From the NCBI GenBank assembly GCA_001898185.1, contig MKTI01000006.1, positions 620,001 through 684,000 of the forward strand: a DNA stretch of 64,000 bases, read 5' to 3'. Source of the stretch: Cellulomonas sp. 73-145. GTDB taxonomy: Bacteria > Actinomycetota > Actinomycetes > Actinomycetales > Cellulomonadaceae. This document shows, in pieces, positions 9,289-17,260 of this stretch. The position numbers and the translations under genes were made by a program. How positions within the stretch are numbered: position 1 is the stretch's first letter; each line of letters begins with the position of its first letter. The notes beneath the pieces are model-generated. The model did not search any database. It was not told the origin of the DNA and worked only from the letters and a program-made list of their open reading frames with translations.

Positions 9289-11520
9289 TCAGCCCGCCCC
9301 GGGCAGGCTCAGGTCCTGCGACACGGTGCCACCGGCGGTCACGCTGACCACGGCGGTGCTGACCACAACACCGCCCTGGGACACGCTGACGGAGTAGGAG
9401 CCGGGCGGCAGCTGGACGAAGGAGTAGTACCCGGCCGGTGTGCCGGCGGCGGCCGTCGACGTCGTGGTCCAGCTGTGCTGCCCGTCCGTCGCCACCACGC
9501 TGACGCCGGCCGTGCCGACGGTCCCGGTGCGGACCACGCCCTGCACCGTCCCCCAGGACGGGCGCAGCGTGACGCTGACCGGCGCCGCCACCCCGGTGGA
9601 CAGGTCCACCGCGACGCTCTGCGACGTGTACCCGCCGAGCGTGACGGTCAGCGTGTACAGGCCCGGCTTGAGCCCGGCCAGCGTGAAGGAGCCGACGGTG
9701 CCGGTGGTCAGCGAGGTGGCGCTGACCGCGGTGGGGCCGCCGGTCGCCGTGACGGTGGCCCGGCCCAGACCGCTGCCGTCCGGCGCCAGCACCCGGCCGG
9801 TGACGGTGCCCGCGCCTCCGGTCAGGGCAACGGCGAGGCCCGTCTTCGACTGGCCGGCGGTCAGGTCGACCACCACGGTCGAGGGCGTGTAGCCCGGCGC
9901 GGTGAACGTGACCACGTAGGTGCCGGGGGTCGGCAGGTTGGGGATGACGAACGTGCCGACCGCCCCGACGGTCGGGGTGCCGACGACGATCGGGTTGCTG
10001 CCGTCCGCCGTGGTGACCGTGACCCCGCCGAGCGGCGCCTTGCCGTCCGTCACGGTCCCGGAGATCTGGCCGGTGCCGGCGCGCAGCGTGACGTTCGGCG
10101 CGAACCGCTGCTGCCCGCCGGTGACGGTCTCGGTGATGGTGGTCGGCTGGTAGCCGGGGGCCGTGAAGCTCAGCTCGTAGGTGCCGGGCGCCACCACGTT
10201 CGGCAGCGCGTAGGTGCCGTCGGGGGCCGCGGTCACGGTGCGGGTGAGGGTCGCATCGTCGCGCGCCCAGGTCGCCCGGGCGACGACGGTGGTGACGACG
10301 GGTGCGGTGACCACGCCGACGTCCACCTTGCCGCTGATCTGGGCCGCGGCACCGGTGATGGTCAGGTTGATGCCGCTGGTGACCGTCTGTGCGACGGCGT
10401 TCACGGACGTGGCGCCGGAGGCGTCGCCCGCCGCCGGGTACCAGACGGTGGTGTACCCGTCCGCCCGCACGCTGACCAGGTACGCCCCCGGGAACAGCCC
10501 CGCGATCGCGTAGCTGCCGTCCTGCTGGGTGGCCGCCGAGCCGACCAGCACCGGGCCGTTGGCGGTGGCCCGCCACGCCTCGACGGTCAGCCGTCCCACG
10601 CCCTGCTGGTCGCTGGTCGCGGTCACCGTGCCGGCCACCGTGCCGCCGACGCCCGCCGGCAGCACCCCGTCACGCGGCACCGCGCCGGCCGGCGCGCCGC
10701 CGTCGCCCGCACCGCCCGCCGAGGTGCCGGCGCCGGCCGCCGTCACGCCGGTCGCCGCGAAGAACGAGGCGGGCGCCACCTTGGTGAACGGGTCCGCGCC
10801 CAGCACCGCACCCACGCCGAGCAGGAACATCGTCGCCCAGGCCGCCAGGATCGCCGCCAGCACCAGCAGGGTCAGCACGCCGGCGCTGAACCGGGACCGC
10901 TGCCGCAGCACCAGCGGCAGCACCTGGTGCTGGTCCAGCGCGGTGCCCTCCACCTGCAGCGCGCGCTCGCGGTCGGGGCCGAGCAGCTGCCGCGGCCCCT
11001 GCACCCGCACCGCGCACGTGGCGGTCGCCCCCGGCGCGAGGCTCAGGGTGGACGGGGTCAGCGTCGCCGCGAGGCTCCGGTCGCTGTCGGTCGCACGCAG
11101 GGCGACGTCGAGCGGCACGTTGCCGCGGTTGGCCACCTGCACCTCGAACGTCGCCCGGCGGCGTGCCCGGATGGTCGTCGGCGCCGCGGTCAGGGCCAGC
11201 TCCGGCCGGGTGGCCACCACCACGTCGACGTCGTGGTGCGCGGCGCCCGCCGTGCCCGCCTCGCCCGTCACCTGCACCGTGATCGGGTGCGTGCCGGCCG
11301 GGAAGCTGCTCGGCAGGTCCAGCCGCACCACCAGCTGCCCGGTCGCGTCGGGGAACAGGGCCAGCACCGACGGCCGGGACGACGTGTGCTCGGCGGGCAG
11401 CCCCAGCACCTGCGCGCTGACGCCGTCGATCACCGTGCCGGTGTTCACCACGTCGATCGGGATCTCGCCGGACCCGCCTGGGGGGACCTCGAGGACGTCG
11501 ACACCGCTGAGGACGCGCAC
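9289..11520 (-). CDS. Membrane-anchored carboxypeptidase-regulatory-like repeat protein (paralogue 3)
   Basis: 743 residues starting at a GTG. The N-terminal 200 residues form two Ig/CARDB-like sandwiches, a membrane helix follows at about 211-236 (TLLVLAAILAAWATMFLLGV), then an Ala/Gly linker. The C-terminus holds about five carboxypeptidase-regulatory-like repeats with the recurrent GTYxVTFTAPGY signature. It starts 7 nt after the DUF4255 stop, so it should share that transcript. The three proteins are clear paralogues that differ mostly in repeat number (862, 743 and 2049 residues), which suggests duplication plus repeat expansion. No enzymatic motif is visible. Confidence 0.85.
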   Translation of the reverse strand: MRVLSGVDVLEVPPGGSGEIPIDVVNTGTVIDGVSAQVLGLPAEHTSSRPSVLALFPDATGQLVVRLDLPSSFPAGTHPITVQVTGEAGTAGAAHHDVDVVVATRPELALTAAPTTIRARRRATFEVQVANRGNVPLDVALRATDSDRSLAATLTPSTLSLAPGATATCAVRVQGPRQLLGPDRERALQVEGTALDQHQVLPLVLRQRSRFSAGVLTLLVLAAILAAWATMFLLGVGAVLGADPFTKVAPASFFAATGVTAAGAGTSAGGAGDGGAPAGAVPRDGVLPAGVGGTVAGTVTATSDQQGVGRLTVEAWRATANGPVLVGSAATQQDGSYAIAGLFPGAYLVSVRADGYTTVWYPAAGDASGATSVNAVAQTVTSGINLTITGAAAQISGKVDVGVVTAPVVTTVVARATWARDDATLTRTVTAAPDGTYALPNVVAPGTYELSFTAPGYQPTTITETVTGGQQRFAPNVTLRAGTGQISGTVTDGKAPLGGVTVTTADGSNPIVVGTPTVGAVGTFVIPNLPTPGTYVVTFTAPGYTPSTVVVDLTAGQSKTGLAVALTGGAGTVTGRVLAPDGSGLGRATVTATGGPTAVSATSLTTGTVGSFTLAGLKPGLYTLTVTLGGYTSQSVAVDLSTGVAAPVSVTLRPSWGTVQGVVRTGTVGTAGVSVVATDGQHSWTTTSTAAAGTPAGYYSFVQLPPGSYSVSVSQGGVVVSTAVVSVTAGGTVSQDLSLPGAG

Positions 11521-11527
11521 GGTCAGG

Positions 11528-12154
11528 TCACGCCCTGCGGTCGAGGACGGCCGGGCGCAGCGGGATCGCGGTCGCGTCGACGGACGTGACGGCCGGGGCG
11601 GCCAGCTGCCAGGGGTAGGCGTCCGCGGCCACCGTGGCCAGCAGGGTGAACGACGCCTTCAGCGTGCCGCCCAGCCCTGACCACAGCTCCCGCGGGCGGT
11701 TCAGCTCGTCGACCGCGAGGCTCAGCTGCACGCTGGACTCCAGGGGCGCGGCGAGGTGCTCGACGGGCAGCACCTGCTGCGCCACCAGCCGCGTCAGCAC
11801 GTCCCCGAGCAGCTGGTGCTCGTCCCGCGTGCTCCCCGCCCACGCGCTGACCAGGTAGGACAGCTGGACCATCGGCAGCGGCGCCCGGTGCTCGGCGCGC
11901 CCGTCGGGCCCGGGCCGCGAGGCGGCGGGCCGCGGCGGCACCGGGCTGCGGGCGACGTTGTAGAGGAACAGGCTCACGGTGATCCGGTTGACCTGCGCGG
12001 CCCAGGTGGACGACGGCGCCTCGAAGGAGATGTCGCCCGTCTCCGGGGTGAGCGGGAGGGCGGAGCGCAGGTAGCTCTCGAGCCCGTCCTCGACTGCGGG
12101 GATGAGGATGGCGGGCTCCCTTCTGCTCGACGTGCCGCCCCTGGGCCCGGTCAC
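11528..12154 (-). CDS. DUF4255 (Pvc16-like) contractile injection system protein
   Basis: The core AVEDGLESYLRSALPL...GDISFEAPSSTWAAQVNRITVSLFLYNVARSP, then YLVSAWAGSTRDEHQLLGDVLTRL, matches the DUF4255/Pvc16 N-terminal family. Members occur in phage-tail-like injection clusters and are thought to cap or terminate the tube and sheath. The start is unclear. Relatives begin right at the IPAVEDGL segment, but no ATG, GTG or TTG lies there. The GTG at 12154 adds 15 residues. An ATC at 12109-12107 sits 6 nt behind a GGGAG and could be a rare initiation codon (193 residues). First gene of the minus-strand block, divergent from the AAA ATPase gene. Confidence 0.75.
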   Translation of the reverse strand: MTGPRGGTSSRREPAILIPAVEDGLESYLRSALPLTPETGDISFEAPSSTWAAQVNRITVSLFLYNVARSPVPPRPAASRPGPDGRAEHRAPLPMVQLSYLVSAWAGSTRDEHQLLGDVLTRLVAQQVLPVEHLAAPLESSVQLSLAVDELNRPRELWSGLGGTLKASFTLLATVAADAYPWQLAAPAVTSVDATAIPLRPAVLDRRA

Positions 12155-12435
12155 CGGCCCAGCAGCCGTCGCATGCCAGCAGCCATCGCACGCCGGAGAG
12201 GCGTTGCCGATGCTAGGAACCGGGCGGAACGGCCAACATCGGTAATCGCTACCGAAGTTGCCGCCCAGCCCTCGACCGTGCGCACGCGCCGCGGTCAGAC
12301 TCGGAGCGATCCGGCCGGTCGACCCGCACCGGCGGTGCCGGCAGCCCACCGGCAGCCCCGGCACCGTGCGTCGCCGTGCCGGGTCGAGAGCGGCCCGGTG
12401 CCGCGCGCCGTCCGTCGTCGTGAAGGAGGCCCGTC
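12155..12435. promoter_or_regulatory. Divergent promoter region of the injection-system locus
   Basis: This 281-bp gap separates the two divergent blocks. It contains an inverted repeat TCGGTA-ATCGC-TACCGA at 12239-12255, which could be an operator serving both sides. On the minus strand a TAGCAT -10-like hexamer lies at 12210-12215 with TTGGCC-like bases upstream. On the plus strand a strong AAGGAGG (12423-12429) sits 6 nt before the GTG of the ATPase gene. The promoter calls are weak; the inverted repeat is seen directly. Confidence 0.45.
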
Positions 12436-14370
12436 GTGCGCGAACGCCTGGCGCGCCTGCTCAAGCCGGTCGAGCTCGCGGCTGACCGGCGGCACCTCGC
12501 GGACCCGGTGCTGGCGGCCCGGCTCGAGGCGGCGCTCGAGGTGCTGCGCGACGAGTACGCCGGTCCGCTGCCGCAGCAGGAGGACCGGCTGGCGGGCGTC
12601 GCGGACGTGTTCGGGCTGGACCCGGAGGACGTCGACGTGCTGACCGTCGCGGCCGCACCGGACCTCGACGCGAACCTCGCGCTGGTGTACGGGCTGCTGC
12701 GGGGGCAGCGGTCACCTGCCCGCGCGTCGACCGGCCTGGTGCTGGAGCTGACCGGGCAGCCGTCCCTGTCGAGCGAGGCGCACGCCCGGCTCGGTGCCGG
12801 CGCTCCGCTGCGCCGGTACGGGCTGCTCGAGCAGCAGCAGGACCAGCCGTGGCTGCTGCGCGACGTGTGGCTGCCGGACCGGGTGCTGGCCCACCTGACG
12901 GGCGTCGACCAGCTCGACGGCCCACTCGCCGCGCTGCTGGTCGACCCGGTGCCGCTGCCCGACCTGGACGCCGACGGCGTGCTCACCGCGGCCGTCGAGG
13001 CCGGTGCGCCGCTGGTGTGGGTGCGCTCACCACTCGGCTCGGGCGGCCTCTCGCTGGCCGCCGGGGCACTGGCCGCCGCCGGCGTCGGCTGCCTGGCGGT
13101 GGACCTCGCCCGCGTGCCGCCGTCTGCCGACCTGTCCGCCCTGGTCAGCGCGCTGGTGCGGGAGGCGGCGCTGCGCGGTGCGGGCCTGGTGCTGGCCAAC
13201 GCCGACCAGCTGGCCGCCACCGAGCGGGCGGCCGACCCGGCGTCGGCCTTCCTCGCGCTGGCGCAGTCCGTGGTGCCGGTGCTCGCCGTCAGCGACCGGC
13301 CGTGGCAGCCGCTGTGGCTGGCCCGGCACCCGCTGGTGGTCGAGGCGCCGCCGGTGACCACGCAGCACCGCACCGTGGTGTGGGACCAGCACCTGGGCGC
13401 CGGTGTCGCGGACCCGGCGCTGACGGCGCTGCGGCTGGCGCCCGAGTCGATCGCGGACGCCGCCCGCTACGCCACGGACCTCGCGGCGCTGACCGGTGCG
13501 CAGCTGTCCGCCGGCTCGGCGCGGGCCGCCGCCCGCCGGGTGGCCGGCTCGATGACCACGGGTCCCGCAGCGGCGCCGCGCCGTGCGCCGTCGTTCGACG
13601 ACCTGGTGCTGCCCGGCCACGCCGCCGCGACGCTGCGCCGGCTGGTGTCCTGGGCGCAGCACCGTGACGAGGTGCTCGCCGACGGCCGGCTGGTGGACGT
13701 CGGCGGCAAGGGGACCGGCATCGCGGCCCTGTTCAGCGGCAGCCCCGGCACCGGCAAGACGCTGGCGGCCCACGTGATCGCCGCCGAGCTGGGCCTGGAC
13801 CTGTTCCGGGTGGACATCACGTCGATCGTCGACAAGTACATCGGAGAGACGGAGAAGAACCTCGAGCGCGTGTTCCACGAGGCGGAGAGCCTGGACGTGC
13901 TGCTGTTCTTCGACGAGGCCGACGCGCTGTTCGGCAAGCGGTCGGACGTCAAGGACGCCCACGACCGGTACGCCAACCAGGAGGTCGCCTACCTGCTGCA
14001 GCGGATGGAGAGCTTCGACGGCATCACCGTCCTGGCGACCAACCTGCACGGCAACCTCGACCCGGCGTTCAGCCGCCGGATGAGCTTCATCGTGCACTTC
14101 CCGGACCCCGACGAGCCGACGCGGCGGCTGCTGTGGCGCTCGCACCTGGACCGGGTCACCACGGACCCCGCCGACCCGGTGGACGTGCCGCACCTCGCGA
14201 AGCAGATCGAGCTGGCCGGGGGCGACATCCGCAACATCGTGCTGGCGGCGGCCTACGACGCGATCGCCGCCGGTCAGCCGGTGGGCATGCGGCACGTGCT
14301 CGCGGCCACGGTCGCCGAGTACCACAAGCTCGGCAGGCGGGTGCCTGCCGACGGGTTCGCACCGGGCTGA
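12436..14370 (+). CDS. AAA+ ATPase of contractile injection system locus (Pvc15-like, degenerate + active module)
   Basis: 644 residues. The C-terminal AAA+ module is intact: Walker A SGSPGTGKT (residues 434-442), Walker B FFDEADALFG with D493/E494, then NQEVAYLLQRMESFDG and an arginine-rich ATNLHGNLDPAFSRR sensor/finger segment. The N-terminal half has a small helical region (EDVDVLTVAAAPDLDANLALVYG) and a second, degenerate P-loop-like strand VWVRSPLGSGGLS without the lysine. This two-module plan is typical of the ATPase found in eCIS clusters, thought to act in assembly or remodelling. The GTG start has AAGGAGG 6 nt upstream. The DUF4157 effector-like gene follows after 91 nt in the same direction. 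Confidence 0.88.
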   Translation: MRERLARLLKPVELAADRRHLADPVLAARLEAALEVLRDEYAGPLPQQEDRLAGVADVFGLDPEDVDVLTVAAAPDLDANLALVYGLLRGQRSPARASTGLVLELTGQPSLSSEAHARLGAGAPLRRYGLLEQQQDQPWLLRDVWLPDRVLAHLTGVDQLDGPLAALLVDPVPLPDLDADGVLTAAVEAGAPLVWVRSPLGSGGLSLAAGALAAAGVGCLAVDLARVPPSADLSALVSALVREAALRGAGLVLANADQLAATERAADPASAFLALAQSVVPVLAVSDRPWQPLWLARHPLVVEAPPVTTQHRTVVWDQHLGAGVADPALTALRLAPESIADAARYATDLAALTGAQLSAGSARAAARRVAGSMTTGPAAAPRRAPSFDDLVLPGHAAATLRRLVSWAQHRDEVLADGRLVDVGGKGTGIAALFSGSPGTGKTLAAHVIAAELGLDLFRVDITSIVDKYIGETEKNLERVFHEAESLDVLLFFDEADALFGKRSDVKDAHDRYANQEVAYLLQRMESFDGITVLATNLHGNLDPAFSRRMSFIVHFPDPDEPTRRLLWRSHLDRVTTDPADPVDVPHLAKQIELAGGDIRNIVLAAAYDAIAAGQPVGMRHVLAATVAEYHKLGRRVPADGFAPG

Positions 14371-14461
14371 CCGCCGGTGGCTGCGAGGCGCAGGGCCCTG
14401 GCGAGCGGTCGGCCAGGTGGGCGGGTCCGAACGACACTTCCGATCGAGAGCGAGGGCGACC

Positions 14462-16450
14462 ATGCCGGCTGAGAACGAGCGCACGACGCTCGAGAAGCGA
14501 CGCCTGACCGCGGCGCCGCCCGCCGTCCCCGTCACCGCGACGGAGCCGGCGCAGGAGGACGCCGTGGACGCGGTCGCCGTCCCGGGGCTCGCGGTGGACG
14601 TCCGCCGCCGCGCCGCCACCCAGGACCCGCTCGGCGGGAGCGCCGCCGCTCCCGAGGTCGCCGACGTGCTGCGCCGGCGGCAGGGCCAGGGACGGCCGCT
14701 CGAGCCGGCCGTCGCGCAGCGGATGGGTGCCGCGATGGACGCGGACCTCGGCGGCGTGCGCATCCACGACGACGCGGAGGCGGACACGATCGCCCGGTCG
14801 GTGCAGTCCGTGGCGTTCACCGCGGGTAGCGACGTGTACTTCAGCAGCGGCACCTACGCGCCGGGTACCCCGGGCGGCGACCGGCTGCTGGGCCACGAGC
14901 TGGCCCACGTCGTGCAGCAGCAGAGCGGCCGGGTCGCACCGGCGGGGGACGGTCCCGTGATCGGGCGGGCCGACGACCCGGCGGAGGCGGCCGCCGACGC
15001 GGTGGCCGAAAGGACGGTGCAGCGGCTGCAGCGGCAGGCGGCGCGGGTCACGACGACGGGCACGGCGGATGCCGAACAGGCGGCGACCGCCGACGCCGCG
15101 GGCGCTGGTGGCGCCGAGGCGCTGCGCCGGCAGCAGGCCCGCGTCGAGGGCACCACCGTTCGCCGCTGGAACCCCTTCAAGAAGCTGTTCGGCGGCAAGA
15201 AGAAGAAGGCGCCGACGCTGCCGCAGGCCCCCTTGCCGGAGGCGCTGACGCCGCAGGCACCCACCCCCGAGCAGCCGGTCCCGCTGCCCGTGCCGCAGGG
15301 CGGCGAGCTGCCCGTGCCCACGCCGGAGTCCGTCACGCCCCAGCCGGAGGCGCCGACGCCGGTCCCTGAGCAGACGGCGCCGCAGACGGCGTCCCAGGAC
15401 CAGGCGCCGAGCCAGACGCCCACCACCCAGACGCCCACCACCCAGACGCCCACCACCCAGACCCCGACCGCGCAGACGCCCACCACCGAGGCCGTCACCC
15501 CGCCGACGCCCAAGTCGGCGAAGGAGCGCTTCGAGGAGGCCTGCGACCCGCAGACCGCACCGGCCGGCAAGGCCGAGGCCAAGGTCCGGATGGACACCCT
15601 CCGTCAGCTGATCAACACCTTCACCATCGCGGAGAAGAAGTCGATCGCCGACGACTCCGCCGCGATGGCCAAGGGCCGCGCGCACCTCGGCGACCTGTAC
15701 TACATGTCGTTGCTCGCCGCCGTGAACATGGCCAAGCAGAAGACCAAGAAGGACGGCGGCAAGGAGAAGCACCACCTCACCGGTGCCGAGGCGGACACGT
15801 TCATCACCACGAACGTCGAGGACTACCCCCACATCAAGCCGTTCATCGGTGCCGCGACCGCCGCCGGCAAGAAGGGCGAGGGCTACGTGGCCAGCGTCTC
15901 GGCCGAGGACTGGGCCATCGTGTACGCCGCCCAGTACCCGGGCGACTCCGAGGAGGAGCAGCTCAGCACCAACGCCTACGTCGGCAACAAGGTCGAGGAC
16001 CGGCCGGCCATGCTGCACGCGGACCGGGGGACCCCCAGCACGGCGATCCACGAGAGCATGCACCGCTACTCGGTGCTGAACGTGCTCAACACCTACGGCT
16101 CGGGTCTCAACGAGGGCATCACCGAGTTCTTCACGCGCATGCTCACCACCAAGAACGCCACGCCCACCAAGGACGGCGGCCCCGAGCGGGACAACTACCA
16201 GAGCAACGTGACGTTCGTGCGCGAGATGATCCGGATCCTCGGCGCCAACCAGGTCGAGCAGGAGACGGTGCTCGCCGAGATCTACTTCGAGGGCAAGCTG
16301 GAGAAGCTCGAGCAGAAGTTCCGTGCGGCGCTGAAGGCCAAGGACGGCGCCATCGCGGCGAAGAAGCTGGACTCGACCTGGACCAAGTTCAGGGACCATC
16401 TGAAGAGCTCGGAGTGGTCGAAGGCGAAGGCACTGCTGCCCGCACCGTGA
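14462..16450 (+). CDS. DUF4157 (eCIS core domain) protein with C-terminal HExxH metallopeptidase-like domain; putative effector
   Basis: 662 residues. The eCIS core domain (DUF4157) covers about 80-160, with VRIHDDAEAD and the motif HELAHVVQQ (H145, E146, H149). A Lys-rich patch (FKKLFGGKKKK, about 239-249) and a Pro/Thr linker built of QTPTT repeats follow. The last ~300 residues contain a second zinc-peptidase motif, AIHESMH (H530, E531, H534), with a downstream LNEGITEFF (E551) that would complete a gluzincin-type site. DUF4157 marks cargo and associated proteins of contractile injection systems, so a delivered protease toxin is the simplest reading; this is inference. The ATG at 14462 was chosen because the only other in-frame start, at 14417, adds an Arg-rich tail without a ribosome site. 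Confidence 0.82.
   Translation: MPAENERTTLEKRRLTAAPPAVPVTATEPAQEDAVDAVAVPGLAVDVRRRAATQDPLGGSAAAPEVADVLRRRQGQGRPLEPAVAQRMGAAMDADLGGVRIHDDAEADTIARSVQSVAFTAGSDVYFSSGTYAPGTPGGDRLLGHELAHVVQQQSGRVAPAGDGPVIGRADDPAEAAADAVAERTVQRLQRQAARVTTTGTADAEQAATADAAGAGGAEALRRQQARVEGTTVRRWNPFKKLFGGKKKKAPTLPQAPLPEALTPQAPTPEQPVPLPVPQGGELPVPTPESVTPQPEAPTPVPEQTAPQTASQDQAPSQTPTTQTPTTQTPTTQTPTAQTPTTEAVTPPTPKSAKERFEEACDPQTAPAGKAEAKVRMDTLRQLINTFTIAEKKSIADDSAAMAKGRAHLGDLYYMSLLAAVNMAKQKTKKDGGKEKHHLTGAEADTFITTNVEDYPHIKPFIGAATAAGKKGEGYVASVSAEDWAIVYAAQYPGDSEEEQLSTNAYVGNKVEDRPAMLHADRGTPSTAIHESMHRYSVLNVLNTYGSGLNEGITEFFTRMLTTKNATPTKDGGPERDNYQSNVTFVREMIRILGANQVEQETVLAEIYFEGKLEKLEQKFRAALKAKDGAIAAKKLDSTWTKFRDHLKSSEWSKAKALLPAP
15413..15487 (+). 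repeat. Five 15-bp tandem repeats (QTPTT linker)
   Basis: Five near-identical copies of CAGACGCCCACCACC in frame encode QTPTT units (the fourth reads QTPTA). They form the flexible linker between the core domain and the protease-like domain. Copy number is likely to vary by slippage. Confidence 0.9.
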
Positions 16451-16469
16451 CGGTCGACAAGGAGAACCG

Positions 16470-16823
16470 ATGAGCAGCCTCACCGACCAGCGCAGCCGCG
16501 TGCTGGCACTGCTGGGCCTGACCCACGACGCGGACGTGCAGCAGACCGACCCCGTGCCGACCGCCGAGGACGTCGACGCGCTCGACGCGATCGCCTTCGA
16601 CTGGCCCGGGGAGCAGGCCCACGTCACGGTGTTCGAGTTCGACGACTACGACGAGGCCGACGCGGCCCAGCAGCAGCTGCGCGGCCTCGCCGGGCAGACC
16701 GACCTGGTGGTCGAGACGACGGTGAACGGCGACCTGCTGCTGTGGGCGACGGCACCGGCGGACGACACGCAGGCACGCGCCCGGATCGACGGCCTCGCGC
16801 AGTCCTTCGCCGGCCGCGAGTGA
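16470..16823 (+). CDS. Small acidic protein of unknown function next to the DUF4157 gene
   Basis: 117 residues, strongly acidic (for example FEFDDYDEADAAQ), with no signal peptide or membrane helix. It starts 20 nt after the stop of the DUF4157/metallopeptidase gene behind an AAGGAGAACCG ribosome site, so the two are co-transcribed. I do not recognise the family. The alternating beta/alpha pattern (AHVTVFEFDDY, DLVVETTVNGDLLLWAT) suggests a compact ferredoxin-like fold. Position fits an immunity protein, cargo chaperone or adaptor for the upstream protein, but nothing in the sequence proves this. Confidence 0.6.
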   Translation: MSSLTDQRSRVLALLGLTHDADVQQTDPVPTAEDVDALDAIAFDWPGEQAHVTVFEFDDYDEADAAQQQLRGLAGQTDLVVETTVNGDLLLWATAPADDTQARARIDGLAQSFAGRE

Positions 16824-16832
16824 CCCCTGCGC

Positions 16833-17222
16833 TCAGGACTCGAGCGTCCGCACCGCGCCGGGGTTGACGATCTGGATCACGCCGCCGAACCCGCACGTGC
16901 AGGTGGCGCCCAGGGTCAGCGCGGGCTTCCCGCCGATCGTCGTCTGCACGGCACCGCCCACCCACGCGCCCGTGACCGGGATGCACGGCATCGGCGTCAG
17001 CACGCCGAGCGCGGCCGTCGTCGCGGCCAGCACCTGCGGGTTCGCCAGCGAGGTGCACATGCCGAACGGCGGGATGTTCACCATCGGGATCGCGTCGGTG
17101 ATCGCCGCGGCCGGCTTGCCCTCGATCATCACCCGCGCGATCGGCAGCACGTTGAGCGTGCTGGGGGCCAGGCCGAAGCTGCACTGCAGCATCGCGGTCG
17201 CGGTGGCGGCGGGCTTGCCCAT
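16833..17222 (-). CDS. DUF4280 / PAAR-like spike-tip protein
   Basis: 129 residues starting with MGKPAATATAMLQCSFG. Repeated short beta hairpins, a PMPCIPVTG element and a Cys-containing TCTCGFGG segment match the DUF4280 PAAR-like family. PAAR proteins form the metal-binding cone at the tip of VgrG-type spikes in type VI and related contractile systems. The ATG at 17222 has GGGAGGAC 7 nt upstream on the minus strand. The gene faces the plus-strand ATPase/effector block, with stops only 9 nt apart. Assignment to the injection system rests on family and location. Confidence 0.8.
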   Translation of the reverse strand: MGKPAATATAMLQCSFGLAPSTLNVLPIARVMIEGKPAAAITDAIPMVNIPPFGMCTSLANPQVLAATTAALGVLTPMPCIPVTGAWVGGAVQTTIGGKPALTLGATCTCGFGGVIQIVNPGAVRTLES

Positions 17223-17260
17223 GGTCGTCCTCCCGTCGGCGCGGAGCCGCGCCGCTGCTG

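Noticed and set aside
1488..9347. A 2619-codon open frame on the plus strand opposite the giant repeat genes
   Set aside because: It has no ribosome site, is dominated by Arg/Gly/Ala/His-rich low-complexity sequence and runs antisense to three genes with clear domains; it is a by-product of high GC.
15413..15487. CRISPR-like short repeats
   Set aside because: In-frame 15-bp coding repeats forming a protein linker.
14156..16627. An 823-codon open frame on the minus strand opposite the DUF4157 gene
   Set aside because: Composition is typical of a shadow frame (runs of Gly/Arg/Leu), and it covers two plus-strand genes with ribosome sites and domain matches.
1..17222. Complete contractile injection system or prophage
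   Set aside because: No sheath, tube, baseplate, VgrG-like spike, capsid, terminase or lysis gene is visible in the window; only accessory genes are present.
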